The translations under genes and the position numbers were made by a program. This document shows, piece after piece, positions 50,762-58,646 of a stretch of DNA of 64,000 nucleotides. The number at the start of each line of letters is the position of its first letter. Within the stretch, counting starts at the first letter, position 1. The stretch is from Rhizobium sp. 9140 (GTDB lineage Bacteria; Pseudomonadota; Alphaproteobacteria; Rhizobiales; Rhizobiaceae): positions 3,351,501 through 3,415,500 of the forward strand of contig NZ_FJUR01000001.1 of assembly GCF_900067135.1 (NCBI RefSeq), read 5' to 3'. The notes beneath the pieces are model-generated. The model did no database searches. It was not told where the DNA came from and was given only the letters and a program-made list of their open reading frames with translations.

Positions 50762-51306
50762 ATCCGCGCACCTCGCCACCACAGTTCGTAGTCCGAATCG
50801 AGCTTGCGAAACCGCGCGAGCGCATCTGCGTCGTCGCGAAGCTCTGTCTTGGAGGAGATAGCGAGCAGGGACTTCAGCCGCGTATCCGCCGCGGCCTTGT
50901 CGGGCACAGGCCCCAGCCCCGAGCGCATCTCCAGAAACCGGTGGAACCGGACATCGCCGCAGAGAATCGCCGCCCGCTGCGCCGGGTCGCGGCGCCGCTG
51001 ATCGTCGGCCTTTTGGCGCTCGATGCCTTGCAGGCGCAACACCGTGTCGGCCGCCCGCAGCACCAGCGGCCCATAGAACCGAACGGTGTCGAGCGCTGCA
51101 GACAGAAGCTCGATTTCGTCGGGCAGCGCGTCCAGGGTGATGCGCGCAATGGCCACGCTCTCACCCGAACTGCGCTGCGTGATCAGCGTCACGCCGCCGC
51201 TGTCCGCCTCCATCAACCATGCGTCGCCCTCGCACCGCATCGCAATGTCGCGATGACGGACAAGGCGCGCTTTTTCGCGGTCGCGGTCGGACAGCGGCCC
51301 GGTCAT
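50758..51306 (-). CDS. Unknown early phage protein
   Basis: The 182-residue protein MTGPLSDRDREKARLVRHRD... has a beta-rich N-terminal half (WLMEADSGGVTLITQRSSGE) and a charged helical second half ending LDSDYELWWRGARI. It overlaps both neighbours by 4 bases. No family is recognised. Confidence 0.6.
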   Translation of the reverse strand: MTGPLSDRDREKARLVRHRDIAMRCEGDAWLMEADSGGVTLITQRSSGESVAIARITLDALPDEIELLSAALDTVRFYGPLVLRAADTVLRLQGIERQKADDQRRRDPAQRAAILCGDVRFHRFLEMRSGLGPVPDKAAADTRLKSLLAISSKTELRDDADALARFRKLDSDYELWWRGARI

Positions 51307-52646
51307 GCCGCCTCGCTTTCCGCATCATCCGCAGCTTCATGCGCCGCCGGCTGATAATCCTTCCAGTCCACACGACGGATCACGGTCTGGTCGCCATAAC
51401 TGCCATCCGGCTGGCGCTCCCACACGAACCAAGCCGTATTCATCTGGCTCGACGCCTTCGGGCCGTCCCATCCATCCCGGTGCATCATCGGCAAGCGCCG
51501 AGAAAACCAGTACATCCGAGCCGGAGGGCAGCCGTCGAGTACAAATTTTCGATCGGCGCTCTCCGACCCGCCATAGAAATTGACGTTCAGCAACAGCGCC
51601 AATTTGCGGGGTTTGTGCACGCGTAGCGCATGCGCGACATAGGCGTTGAGCACGTCCCCATATGGCGGGTTGGTGACGATATCGATGTCGCCTTCGCTCG
51701 CCTCGCTGGTCAGGAAATTCCCAACATCCTGACAGACCCCCTCGCCTGTCACGGTGCCATAATCGATCAGATCCGAGATATGGACCTCGAACCCGCGCGC
51801 CTCCAAAACCCGGCTGATCGCGCCGCGCCCGCAAGAAGGCTCCCAAACGACCGGCGCGAACTGTTCGAGCCCGAGCAGCGTCAACACGGCCTCTGCAGGC
51901 GTCTCATACAGATTGTCGCCGCGCTCTTCCTTCGTGGCCGAACGCGTTCCAACAGCGTGGCGCATATTCGTCCGGGTCGGCTCCAGTCCGGACGCCAAGC
52001 GTGCGGCGATCGCCCGCTCGACAATCCCAGGCTCCCGCTCTTCGGCCGCGGCGAGCTTGCGGGCGGCGTGAATTTCTTGGGCGGAGATCCCGGCCTCTTC
52101 CTGCGTAAAAGTATTTTCATCGGAAATACTTTTCGGCCGACCCTTCAGCGCCCGGCCGTCCACCTGCGCCCGGTCGTATTCTTCCGCAAGCCGGATCTTA
52201 GCCCGCGTCTCGATCAGCAGCGCGTCACCCTGCATTTCCCGCGCCTTAGCCACAAGCCGCTTTCCCGCAGCCCCAAATTTTGCCGCATAGCCGCCGGCAG
52301 CCTTGGACTGATCATATGCGCCTGTCGCGAGCATCGACGCCGCAGCCACGTCGCCATCATCGAAAAGCGCACGCGCCTTCTCGATCATCCTGACTAGCCC
52401 TGACGTGTCGATGATGGCGGGCATCTGCGCGACCGGGGCGGGAGAGACGTCGTCGAACGCCGCCAGCTTCGCAGCGCCTTCCTCCGTTGCCATGCAGACG
52501 GCCATGTCCGTTTCGTGCCGCCGCACGAGCCCGCGCTCGTGCATGCGAAGAATCCGCTGGCGCTCCAAAACGGTTTCGGCCCGGAAGGAACCATCCTTCA
52601 AGGCCGCACGGATAATCTCCGCCTGCTGTGCCGAAAGCGTGCCCAT
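51303..52646 (-). CDS. DNA methyltransferase fused to winged-helix and helical domains
   Basis: The 447-residue protein has a winged-helix-like N-terminus (about 1-65), a helical middle (about 130-230; ETRAKIRLAEEYDRAQVDGR and TQEEAGISAQEIHAARKLAA, which resembles ParB/HTH-type modules) and a class I methyltransferase domain: motif I WEPSCGRGAISRVLEARGFE (about 285) and motif IV NPPYGDVLNAYVAHALRV (about 345). NPPY is typical of N6-adenine methylation. It may protect phage DNA or mark it for regulation. No cognate nuclease is adjacent. Confidence 0.78.
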   Translation of the reverse strand: MGTLSAQQAEIIRAALKDGSFRAETVLERQRILRMHERGLVRRHETDMAVCMATEEGAAKLAAFDDVSPAPVAQMPAIIDTSGLVRMIEKARALFDDGDVAAASMLATGAYDQSKAAGGYAAKFGAAGKRLVAKAREMQGDALLIETRAKIRLAEEYDRAQVDGRALKGRPKSISDENTFTQEEAGISAQEIHAARKLAAAEEREPGIVERAIAARLASGLEPTRTNMRHAVGTRSATKEERGDNLYETPAEAVLTLLGLEQFAPVVWEPSCGRGAISRVLEARGFEVHISDLIDYGTVTGEGVCQDVGNFLTSEASEGDIDIVTNPPYGDVLNAYVAHALRVHKPRKLALLLNVNFYGGSESADRKFVLDGCPPARMYWFSRRLPMMHRDGWDGPKASSQMNTAWFVWERQPDGSYGDQTVIRRVDWKDYQPAAHEAADDAESEAA

Positions 52647-52888
52647 CAGTGCACCCCCAGCAATCGATCGAGGTAGTAATCACCTGCTGGTGTGATCTCG
52701 AACGCATGCGAGAAAATGGCATGCGTCCGGGCATACCCGGCCTGCACCAGCGCCTCACCCGCCAGCCGCTGCCGGCTTCCCTTGGAAAAAACCTCTTTGC
52801 CGTCCCGCTCGGAAAGCCGACGCAGGAAGCCGCGCTGGTAATCGTCGATATGTGCCGTGATCGCCGGGCCGCGCTGGAGACGGGCCAT
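52646..52888 (-). CDS. Small early protein, winged-helix-like
   Basis: The 80-residue protein MARLQRGPAITAHIDDYQRG... contains LAGEALVQAGYARTHAIFSH and FEITPAGDYYLDRLLG, a pattern of a small winged helix similar to the N-terminus of the methyltransferase fusion. It overlaps both neighbours. A DNA-binding role is possible. Confidence 0.6.
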   Translation of the reverse strand: MARLQRGPAITAHIDDYQRGFLRRLSERDGKEVFSKGSRQRLAGEALVQAGYARTHAIFSHAFEITPAGDYYLDRLLGVH

Positions 52889-53394
52889 TATGCGTCACCG
52901 ACGATTTTTAGCGCAGGCGTTTCGCCCGAACCCGAACTCAGGATATTTGCATACCGACGCTTCTGCTCGACGGCGCTCTCGATAATCGAGTCAAGATCAC
53001 GAATACCCTGTGTGGCCTCAGACCGCGAAACGATCAGATCAGCATACGCGACCGATGCATTCCGCTGATACTCGTTAGCCCGGGCACCAACCTCCAGAGA
53101 GCCTCGCAAAAGACACGCCCCCTCCTGCTTCGTGCTTTCCGGATCGACGAGCTTGCACCCGTTCAAAGTCGCCATCACGCGAGTGACAGCCGGGTCACCG
53201 CACTCCGCCTCCAGCCGCAACACTGCCGGAATGGGCATAAGCTCTGTATCACGGTCGTTGTTGAACCTGCCGATCTGCGTCTTGCTCAGCGACGTGATGG
53301 CTGCGGCGGCTTCGATGCCACCATTCTTCTTGATCAGCAGCCGATTGGCGGCCTTTAGCTGATAGAACCAGGCGTTCGACAAGCTATCCTGCAT
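52888..53394 (-). CDS. CII-like/phage regulatory protein
   Basis: The 168-residue protein is read from MQDSLSNAWFYQLKAANRLL, with GGAG 7 bases upstream. Its N-terminal part looks like a helix-turn-helix (KKNGGIEAAAAITSLSKTQI GRFNNDRDT), with QIGRF as recognition helix. It is the second gene of the leftward early operon after the Cro-like gene, where lambda has cII. Two identical-type 17-bp dyads lie just upstream and could be its own sites. Confidence 0.62.
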   Translation of the reverse strand: MQDSLSNAWFYQLKAANRLLIKKNGGIEAAAAITSLSKTQIGRFNNDRDTELMPIPAVLRLEAECGDPAVTRVMATLNGCKLVDPESTKQEGACLLRGSLEVGARANEYQRNASVAYADLIVSRSEATQGIRDLDSIIESAVEQKRRYANILSSGSGETPALKIVGDA

Positions 53395-53419
53395 GAGAAT
53401 TCTCCAGACAGAAAAAGGC

Positions 53420-53464
53420 ATTCCCAAACCGGGAAATCCGGTGGGTTATTCCCGTAGTGGGAAT
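53420..53464. promoter_or_regulatory. Two 17-bp dyads, ATTCCC-5-GGGAAW
   Basis: ATTCCCAAACCGGGAAA (53420-53436) and ATTCCCGTAGTGGGAAT (53448-53464) have the same half-sites and are 28 bases apart, in the 145-base gap between the Cro-like and CII-like genes. They differ from the CI operator motif, so another regulator is likely. Confidence 0.6.
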
Positions 53465-53539
53465 GCGAAAAAGGAAAGAAAAACGGCTCGTTAGATCAAC
53501 TCACCGGAGGACCTTGTGACAAAGGAAACACCAACATTT

Positions 53540-53791
53540 TCACGAAACTGCTCCCTCCGAAAACTGAGGGACATTCGAAGCCGGAACATCGACCGCGACA
53601 GAGAGAGCAAGTCGCCGCAACGAGACGCCTACCAAGCCACGGACAGAGGCCGCCTCGACAGCACGAATCCAGTAGGGCGCAGGGATAGATGCCCGCCGCC
53701 GCATTGCCTTTGCAGTGACGTACGGAACGCCGAGATCATCTGCGAACAACGTCAACGATGGCCAAAGATTGATGATATCTGCATGGGTCAT
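53540..53791 (-). CDS. Cro-like regulator
   Basis: The 83-residue protein is read from MTHADIINLWPSLTLFADDL, an HTH of the type common in rhizobial phages (DDLGVPYVTAKAMRRRASIP as the helix-turn-helix, then PAPYWIRAVEAA). It is divergent from the CI-like gene, and its start is 9 bases from an operator-like dyad. It has no Shine-Dalgarno, so the leader is very short. It would repress cI transcription in the lytic phase. Confidence 0.78.
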   Translation of the reverse strand: MTHADIINLWPSLTLFADDLGVPYVTAKAMRRRASIPAPYWIRAVEAASVRGLVGVSLRRLALSVAVDVPASNVPQFSEGAVS

Positions 53792-53799
53792 AGCGAGGC

Positions 53800-53874
53800 G
53801 GTACACTTAATACCCCCTGACCGTCAAGCGTATGGAGATTATTTGCACCCCCATGCGCGGGTATAATTTGCACC
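53800..53874. promoter_or_regulatory. CI/Cro operator region with three 15-bp sites
   Basis: Sites: GGTACACTTAATACC (53800-53814), GAGATTATTTGCACC (53835-53849) and GGTATAATTTGCACC (53860-53874), with half-site GGTGCA/TGCACC. The third holds a perfect TATAAT 7 bases before the cI ATG; the first, read leftward, holds TATTAA 15 bases before the Cro-like ATG. Binding would cover both -10 boxes. Confidence 0.68.
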
Positions 53875-54525
53875 ATGGAGCACAACCAAGAACAATTTGA
53901 GAGAACTGAGCGAGCCGCCCGGCTTGTCGAAGCACGTAAGCGCGCAAAGATCGGCGGCGTAAAACTCACCAGCGCTGCGTTCGGATGGAACGTCAACAAT
54001 TACAAAGCGCACGAATCCGGCCGCAATGGGTTCGGCATCACTGATGCAAAAAAGTATGCCAAGGCGTTTAAGGTTTCACTGAACTGGCTATTCTTCGGAA
54101 CGGGCACTCCGGAAGACATAGATCCAGAGATCCCTTCTGTCGTTGATGTCCCACTCATTTCGTGGATTAGCGCCGGACAGCTCGGCGAACAGGATGGTTT
54201 GTCAGACTTCTCGGATTTCCCGACAATCCAAGCGATTGATCTTCCTGAGGGTGACTGGATAGCACTTCGAGTGGTTGGGGATTCCATGAACAAAATCTCC
54301 CCACCTGAATCCATCATCTTTGCGAACCGTAGAGACAGGCGCCTCGTCAGCAATGGATGTTATGTAGTAGCGGATGAGACAGGTGCAGCAACCTACAAGC
54401 GCTATCGGCCAAACGACCTTCCTCCGTTTCAGCCCGCATCATACGATGAAAACATTGAACCCCCAGATTTTCAAGGTTCGGTAACCGTCATAGGTCGCGT
54501 CAGACGGTCCATTATAAACATGTAA
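53875..54525 (+). CDS. CI-like repressor, HTH + S24 (LexA-like) peptidase
   Basis: The 216-residue protein has an N-terminal HTH (about 12-75; RAARLVEARKRAKIGGVKLT, AKKYAKAFKVSLNWLFFGTG) and a C-terminal S24 domain: cleavage-site region around VPLISWISAGQL, the serine in RVVGDSMNKI and the lysine in AATYKRYRPND. It should keep the prophage silent and be cut with RecA help in the SOS response. TATAAT ends 7 bases before the ATG and there is no Shine-Dalgarno, so the mRNA is probably leaderless, as for lambda cI from PRM. Confidence 0.88.
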   Translation: MEHNQEQFERTERAARLVEARKRAKIGGVKLTSAAFGWNVNNYKAHESGRNGFGITDAKKYAKAFKVSLNWLFFGTGTPEDIDPEIPSVVDVPLISWISAGQLGEQDGLSDFSDFPTIQAIDLPEGDWIALRVVGDSMNKISPPESIIFANRRDRRLVSNGCYVVADETGAATYKRYRPNDLPPFQPASYDENIEPPDFQGSVTVIGRVRRSIINM

Positions 54526-54529
54526 ACTG

Positions 54530-54556
54530 ACCCGCTTCGGCGGGTTTATTTTTTCG
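54530..54556 (+). terminator. Rho-independent terminator after cI
   Basis: ACCCGC-TTCG-GCGGGT followed by TTATTTTTTC, 5 bases after the cI stop. It is a tetraloop hairpin with T-run. Confidence 0.85.
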
Positions 54557-54603
54557 AATCACATCACGATTCCAACAGCCTAATTGGTTGAGAGTCATCA
54601 AGC

Positions 54604-54665
54604 ATACCCTCGCGAGGGTATTAAATGCACCACCTGCCTTGCGCACGGGTGGTGCATCGTGTACC
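54604..54665. promoter_or_regulatory. Rightward early control region: palindrome and two CI-type sites
   Basis: ATACCCTCGCGAGGGTAT (54604-54621) is an 18-bp perfect palindrome. It overlaps GGTATTAAATGCACC (54617-54631), which matches the CI operator motif, and GGTGCATCGTGTACC (54651-54665) is another. TATTAA in the first site may be a -10 box for the genes from 54725. Confidence 0.6.
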
Positions 54666-54724
54666 ACTTTCCTGCACCTGAACTGACAAGCTTCATTTTG
54701 TCAGCGAGCAGAAGGAAAGTGACG

Positions 54725-54928
54725 ATGAAATTCATGAGCGAAAAAGAAACCGTGTCGGCCATCGCAGACAAGATGCTGCACTACGGCGACGGCTGCACGC
54801 GCGATCAGCTGAGCGCGCACTTCTCGGACGACATCCTCGACCGCTACGGCAACAAGGCCCGCGTCGAGGCAAACGACCGCTCCGAGCACCATACCCGCCA
54901 GCGCGTCGCCGCACAGCGCGCCGCATGA
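54725..54928 (+). CDS. Small unknown early protein
   Basis: The 67-residue protein MKFMSEKETVSAIADKMLHY... has a helical pattern with GDGCTRDQLSAHFSDDILDR and an Arg/Ala-rich end. AAGGAAAG lies before the ATG; longer upstream frames are rejected because they run through the operator region. It is the first gene of the rightward early operon, about 60-90 bases after CI-type sites. Confidence 0.6.
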   Translation: MKFMSEKETVSAIADKMLHYGDGCTRDQLSAHFSDDILDRYGNKARVEANDRSEHHTRQRVAAQRAA

Positions 54929-54940
54929 TCGGATCGCGCC

Positions 54941-55105
54941 ATGCAGCCGCCCCGCTTCATCCTTCCCGACGCAAACACGCCGCAGCGCCTTCGCCAGTTC
55001 GAGCGCACTGAGCAGGCAACCGACTTCATGCGGGGCGCAGTCTGCGGCGCAATTATCGCCCTCACCCCTGTCATCGGCGCCTTGGCCTTGTGGCGCCTGC
55101 TTTAG
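54941..55105 (+). CDS. Unknown 54-residue membrane protein
   Basis: The frame begins MQPPRFILPDANTPQRLRQF and ends with one membrane span (MRGAVCGAIIALTPVIGALA). It is 12 bases after the previous gene. Function unknown. Confidence 0.5.
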   Translation: MQPPRFILPDANTPQRLRQFERTEQATDFMRGAVCGAIIALTPVIGALALWRLL

Positions 55106-55119
55106 AAAGGCGTCATGCC

Positions 55120-55467
55120 ATGAAGAAAATTCGCGATTTTAGCCAGATCATCAGTCTGCTGGAAAATGGTCAGCTCAATCCGGCACTGTCGTCCGAGATC
55201 AGCACGACCCTCAATGCCCTCTACGACCTTTCCGAAAGCAAGGAAGGCTCGACCGTCAAGGGATCGACCACGCTCAAGCTCGACTTCGCCGTCAAGGACG
55301 GCATGGTCACCATCCAGACCGACTTCAAGTCGGTCGTTCCCAAGCGCCCGCGCAAGAACTCCGTATTCTGGGTTGTCGACGACGGCGCACTGTCCACCGA
55401 GCACCCGCGCCAGCACGACATGTTCGGCCCGCGCGAGGTCTCCGCACCCGACCGCCAGGCGCAGTAA
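55120..55467 (+). CDS. Unknown early phage protein
   Basis: The 115-residue protein is read from MKKIRDFSQIISLLENGQLN. It has a beta-rich middle (GSTTLKLDFAVKDGMVTIQT) and a FWVVDDGALSTEHPRQHDMF segment. In several phages a small protein of this type precedes a DUF2303 gene, as here. Function unknown. Confidence 0.65.
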   Translation: MKKIRDFSQIISLLENGQLNPALSSEISTTLNALYDLSESKEGSTVKGSTTLKLDFAVKDGMVTIQTDFKSVVPKRPRKNSVFWVVDDGALSTEHPRQHDMFGPREVSAPDRQAQ

Positions 55468-55509
55468 CGCGCCCGGTCATCCATCCTGCAAAACTCAAAA
55501 GGATATCCT

Positions 55510-56418
55510 ATGGAAACCCTCGATCAGGGCGCCGTCGAAGCCGTCGCCAAACTTGCCAAGGCCTCCGGCAGCCAAGTGTTGAACGTCACCGCGCCGTCCG
55601 ACATGAAGGGCGTGCCATCGTCCATTCCCGTTCTCTTCAATGCCGAGACCGGACATGTGCATGCCCTTGCCGACCAGTTCGAAAAGTACCGCACGAAGCC
55701 CACCCGCAAGGCCGGCGTCGCCAAGGCGGAGACGCTCGAATCCTTCATCGCGCTGACCAACCTGCACAAGCAGGAAAATAGCGTCATCTTCGCCGACACG
55801 AGCTGGAAGAACCCGATCCTGCTCGCCGTCATCGACTACCATTCTGCCGACGCGCCGGATAACGGCAAGCACCGCATCGCTTACCGCTTCCCCGTTTCGG
55901 CAGAATGGGCCGCATGGCTGGCGATCGACAACAAGCCGATGACGCAGGAAGCCTTCGCCGAGTTCATCGAAGACCACATCGCCGATCTCTCGACGCCCGA
56001 CCTGCAGGAGCAGGAAGACTTCGGCGGCATGTTTGCCGCCAAGGTCGGCTTCCCCAACGAGATCATCGGTCTGTCGCGCGGCCTTCAGATCCACGCCGAA
56101 ACCCGCGTGAAGCAGGCGATCAAGCTCCAGACAGGTGAATCGCAGATCACGTTCGAGGAAGACCACAAGACTGCGAACGGTGATCCGTTGAACGTGCCCG
56201 GCGTCTTCATTCTCAATATCGCGCCGTTCTTCATGGGCGAGACCGCCCGCGTGCCAGTGCGCCTCCGCTACCGTCTGCGCGACGGCAAGCTCTTGTGGAG
56301 CTGCCAGCTTTACCGGCCGGACAAGTACATCACCGAGCAGGTGCGCTCCGATATGGATCAGGCATCGGAGGAAACCGAGCTGCCGGCCTTCGAGGGCAAT
56401 CCGGAAATGGCCGCCTGA
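55510..56418 (+). CDS. DUF2303 (YfdQ-like) protein
   Basis: The 302-residue protein matches DUF2303: SIPVLFNAETGHVHALADQF-like start (residues 35-55), LESFIALTNLHKQENSVIFA, ILLAVIDYHS, and FPVSAEWAAWLAIDNKPMTQ and FAEFIEDHIADLS. Members are common in prophage early regions next to recombination or exonuclease genes; their biochemical role is not known. An AAAAGGATA sequence precedes the ATG. Confidence 0.85.
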   Translation: METLDQGAVEAVAKLAKASGSQVLNVTAPSDMKGVPSSIPVLFNAETGHVHALADQFEKYRTKPTRKAGVAKAETLESFIALTNLHKQENSVIFADTSWKNPILLAVIDYHSADAPDNGKHRIAYRFPVSAEWAAWLAIDNKPMTQEAFAEFIEDHIADLSTPDLQEQEDFGGMFAAKVGFPNEIIGLSRGLQIHAETRVKQAIKLQTGESQITFEEDHKTANGDPLNVPGVFILNIAPFFMGETARVPVRLRYRLRDGKLLWSCQLYRPDKYITEQVRSDMDQASEETELPAFEGNPEMAA

Positions 56419-56488
56419 TCAGACGTCGCCAAACTCCCGGCGGCGACGCCGGGAGCATCCCCCGCCATTGAAACCGCAGGATGCCGCC

Positions 56489-56686
56489 ATGACCCACGTC
56501 ACGATATTTCTTGATGATGCCACCGAGGCGCGGTTGCGCGGCCTTGTCGAGGCAACGGGCTTTCGGGCGGAAGCCCTCTGCTCCAATTTCGTCAGCGACG
56601 AGGCCGAACACCTCGAAGCCGCCATCGCGGAAGAACGGCAGCGCCGCCCCGCCAAGCTGACCATCCTTGTCGAGGAGCAGGCCTGA
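56489..56686 (+). CDS. Small unknown protein, RHH-like
   Basis: The 65-residue protein MTHVTIFLDDATEARLRGLV... begins with a short strand followed by helices, similar to ribbon-helix-helix proteins. A TTG at 56468 in frame is a less likely start. The stop overlaps the next start (TGATG). Confidence 0.55.
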   Translation: MTHVTIFLDDATEARLRGLVEATGFRAEALCSNFVSDEAEHLEAAIAEERQRRPAKLTILVEEQA

Positions 56687-56952
56687 TGCTGTTCAAGCCT
56701 CGCCGCATGCCGGAAGAAGGCATCGTATTTCGTGACTGGCACGCAGGCATGACATTTGCCGATATGGCCATCAAGTACGATGCGCACGCGGAAACGGTTC
56801 GCCGCTACGTTGCCGTGCGCCAGGAAGACTGGAAGCGTCAGCTCCGCCATCCTCTTGTGTCCGACAATCGCCGCATCGTCCGCGCTCGCGTCTCCCTCCC
56901 CCGCATTTCGATCCACGTCGCCGCGTTGCGAGACGCTGGCATCAACGTCTGA
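56686..56952 (+). CDS. Small HTH-like unknown protein
   Basis: The 88-residue protein has WHAGMTFADMAIKYDAHAET VRRYV, which looks like a simple helix-turn-helix, and a basic C-terminal part. It overlaps the previous gene by one base. It may bind DNA; no target is known. Confidence 0.58.
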   Translation: MLFKPRRMPEEGIVFRDWHAGMTFADMAIKYDAHAETVRRYVAVRQEDWKRQLRHPLVSDNRRIVRARVSLPRISIHVAALRDAGINV

Positions 56953-56971
56953 CCGTCGAAAGGACGAGCCC

Positions 56972-57859
56972 ATGGAAATCGCAATCATTGACGGCTGCAC
57001 GCGCACCATCGGAGAGTCGCAGGGCTATATCGGGCTTCCTCTGCGCGACATCATTCTCAATGACACCGTGAACGGTCCGGGCACCCCGGCAATGGAAAGC
57101 GCATGGACGGCAAGCCCGCTTGAACTTGAAATGCTTAACGCGGGAGCACCGGTCATTCTCTGCGTGCTGGGCAAACAGCACCCGCCCGTCATGCTGTCTA
57201 TCGGCACGCCCGCACGCCCGTTGTACCCACGCGCCGACGTCGAGGGCATCGCCGAACGCATCTTCGACCTGATGCCCTTCGACGGCCCAGACCGAACCCT
57301 TCGTCCAGCCTGGGTCGCCGGCGGCACGACCGCAAGGCAGGAGGAGGCACGGCGCTACGCGCAAGCCGCGCTCGACGTTCAACGCCAGACCGACTTGATC
57401 CGGTCCCCATCACCCCAGGCAGAAATGAGGAGCAAACCGACCATTGCGGTCGGCACCTATACGATCTGCGAGCTGTACGCGGGCCGCACTGTCGAGAGCG
57501 ATCATGTGTTCATGGAACCGGCCGACGATATGGCCTTGATAGGCAAGTGGCGAGACGGAGAGTTTGAAACCACTGCAGATGAATCTGCACAGGCGGCGCT
57601 TGATGATCAAGCGGTCGGGCTGGACGTGGGGCCTATCATCGAAGCGTGGCTTAGCGAGCTTCCATGTCAGAAGGTTGCGGAAGTTCGTCGGATGCAGGCT
57701 GCGCTGGAAAAGATCGCGAGCGAGAGCAATTGGTCCTTCGGCAAGCCGGTCGATAGCGCATGTGGGGAACACTATGCCCGCATAGCCGAAGAGATGTCAG
57801 CCATTGCAAAGGGTGCGCTCTCCCCATCCCCCGAAACGAAACAGCAGGAGACGCTTTGA
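56972..57859 (+). CDS. Unknown early phage protein
   Basis: The 295-residue protein is read from MEIAIIDGCTRTIGESQGYI. Its N-terminal third (to RPLYPRADV) looks like a composite of short conserved-type segments, the middle has DLMPFDGPDRTLRPAWVAGG, and the C-terminus is helical. The next gene starts at its stop (TGATG). AAAGGA precedes the start. No function is recognised. Confidence 0.58.
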   Translation: MEIAIIDGCTRTIGESQGYIGLPLRDIILNDTVNGPGTPAMESAWTASPLELEMLNAGAPVILCVLGKQHPPVMLSIGTPARPLYPRADVEGIAERIFDLMPFDGPDRTLRPAWVAGGTTARQEEARRYAQAALDVQRQTDLIRSPSPQAEMRSKPTIAVGTYTICELYAGRTVESDHVFMEPADDMALIGKWRDGEFETTADESAQAALDDQAVGLDVGPIIEAWLSELPCQKVAEVRRMQAALEKIASESNWSFGKPVDSACGEHYARIAEEMSAIAKGALSPSPETKQQETL

Positions 57860-58428
57860 TGCGCGATCTTATGATTGACATCGAGACGCTGGGCAGTCGC
57901 CCCGGAAGCGTCATTTTGAGCATCGGCGCAGTCACGTTTGACGCCGAGACAGGTCAGTTGGGAGACGAGTTCTATTCCGCAATTGACCCTGAAACCGCTG
58001 TCGCAACCGGGCTGACCACTGACGTCGCAACGATGATGTGGTGGATGAAGCAATCGGAAGACGCACGCCGTGCGGCCTTTTGCGGCGAGCGCCATTTGGC
58101 GCCGGTCCTGATTGAGTTCGCGGAATTTGTCCGAAGTGCAGCGGCCAGTCGAGTATGGGCCAAACCCCCATCCTTCGATCTCGTATTGCTCGAAGCGGCC
58201 TTCAGGGCGTGCATCCTTCCCGTGCCATGGCATTTCCGGACACACCGCGACTGCCGGACGATCTTTGACTTGACCGACACAAAGCAACCCGACGTTGGCA
58301 CGGTTCACAACGCCCTTGATGACGCGAAAGGTCAGGCTCTAGGCGTCATCGCCGCCTACTCGAAGCTACGCGGAACCCTGCCGCCCCAAGAACAAACGAG
58401 TGGCAAGTCGAACGGCGGTGCGGCATGA
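57859..58428 (+). CDS. DEDDh-type 3'-5' exonuclease (RNase T-like)
   Basis: The 189-residue protein has Exo I MIDIETLGSRPGSVILSIGA, Exo II VWAKPPSFDLVLLEAAFRAC and Exo III VGTVHNALDDAKGQALGVIA, the Asp/Glu/Asp/Asp set with His. It resembles phage exonucleases of the RNase T/DnaQ group (DUF5051-like). It may process DNA ends for replication or recombination. It overlaps the genes on both sides. Confidence 0.87.
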   Translation: MRDLMIDIETLGSRPGSVILSIGAVTFDAETGQLGDEFYSAIDPETAVATGLTTDVATMMWWMKQSEDARRAAFCGERHLAPVLIEFAEFVRSAAASRVWAKPPSFDLVLLEAAFRACILPVPWHFRTHRDCRTIFDLTDTKQPDVGTVHNALDDAKGQALGVIAAYSKLRGTLPPQEQTSGKSNGGAA

Positions 58429-58646
58429 CCGTGAACCGCACTTTCGAAGACGTAAGAGAAGACGCCGTCTTCGCACTGGCAACAGCTTGCCGCGACGGCC
58501 TTGATGTTGCGACTGCGCATCGCATCACCGCCTTGATGTATGCAATTCCGAACCGCGATGCCCCGCTCTACAGGCATGAGGCCCGACCGCACAAATATTG
58601 GGAAGGCAACCCACGCCCTCGTTCCAATGTGGAGGTATCGTCATGA
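58425..58646 (+). CDS. Small unknown phage protein
   Basis: The 73-residue protein MTVNRTFEDVREDAVFALAT... overlaps the exonuclease gene by 4 bases and the next gene by 4 bases. LDVATAHRITALMYAIPNRD is helical. No family is recognised. Confidence 0.55.
   Translation: MTVNRTFEDVREDAVFALATACRDGLDVATAHRITALMYAIPNRDAPLYRHEARPHKYWEGNPRPRSNVEVSS

Noticed and set aside
56489..56952. Toxin-antitoxin pair (RHH-like plus HTH-like small proteins)
   Set aside because: The two genes overlap like a TA pair, but neither has toxin features and both lie within a long phage operon of small genes.
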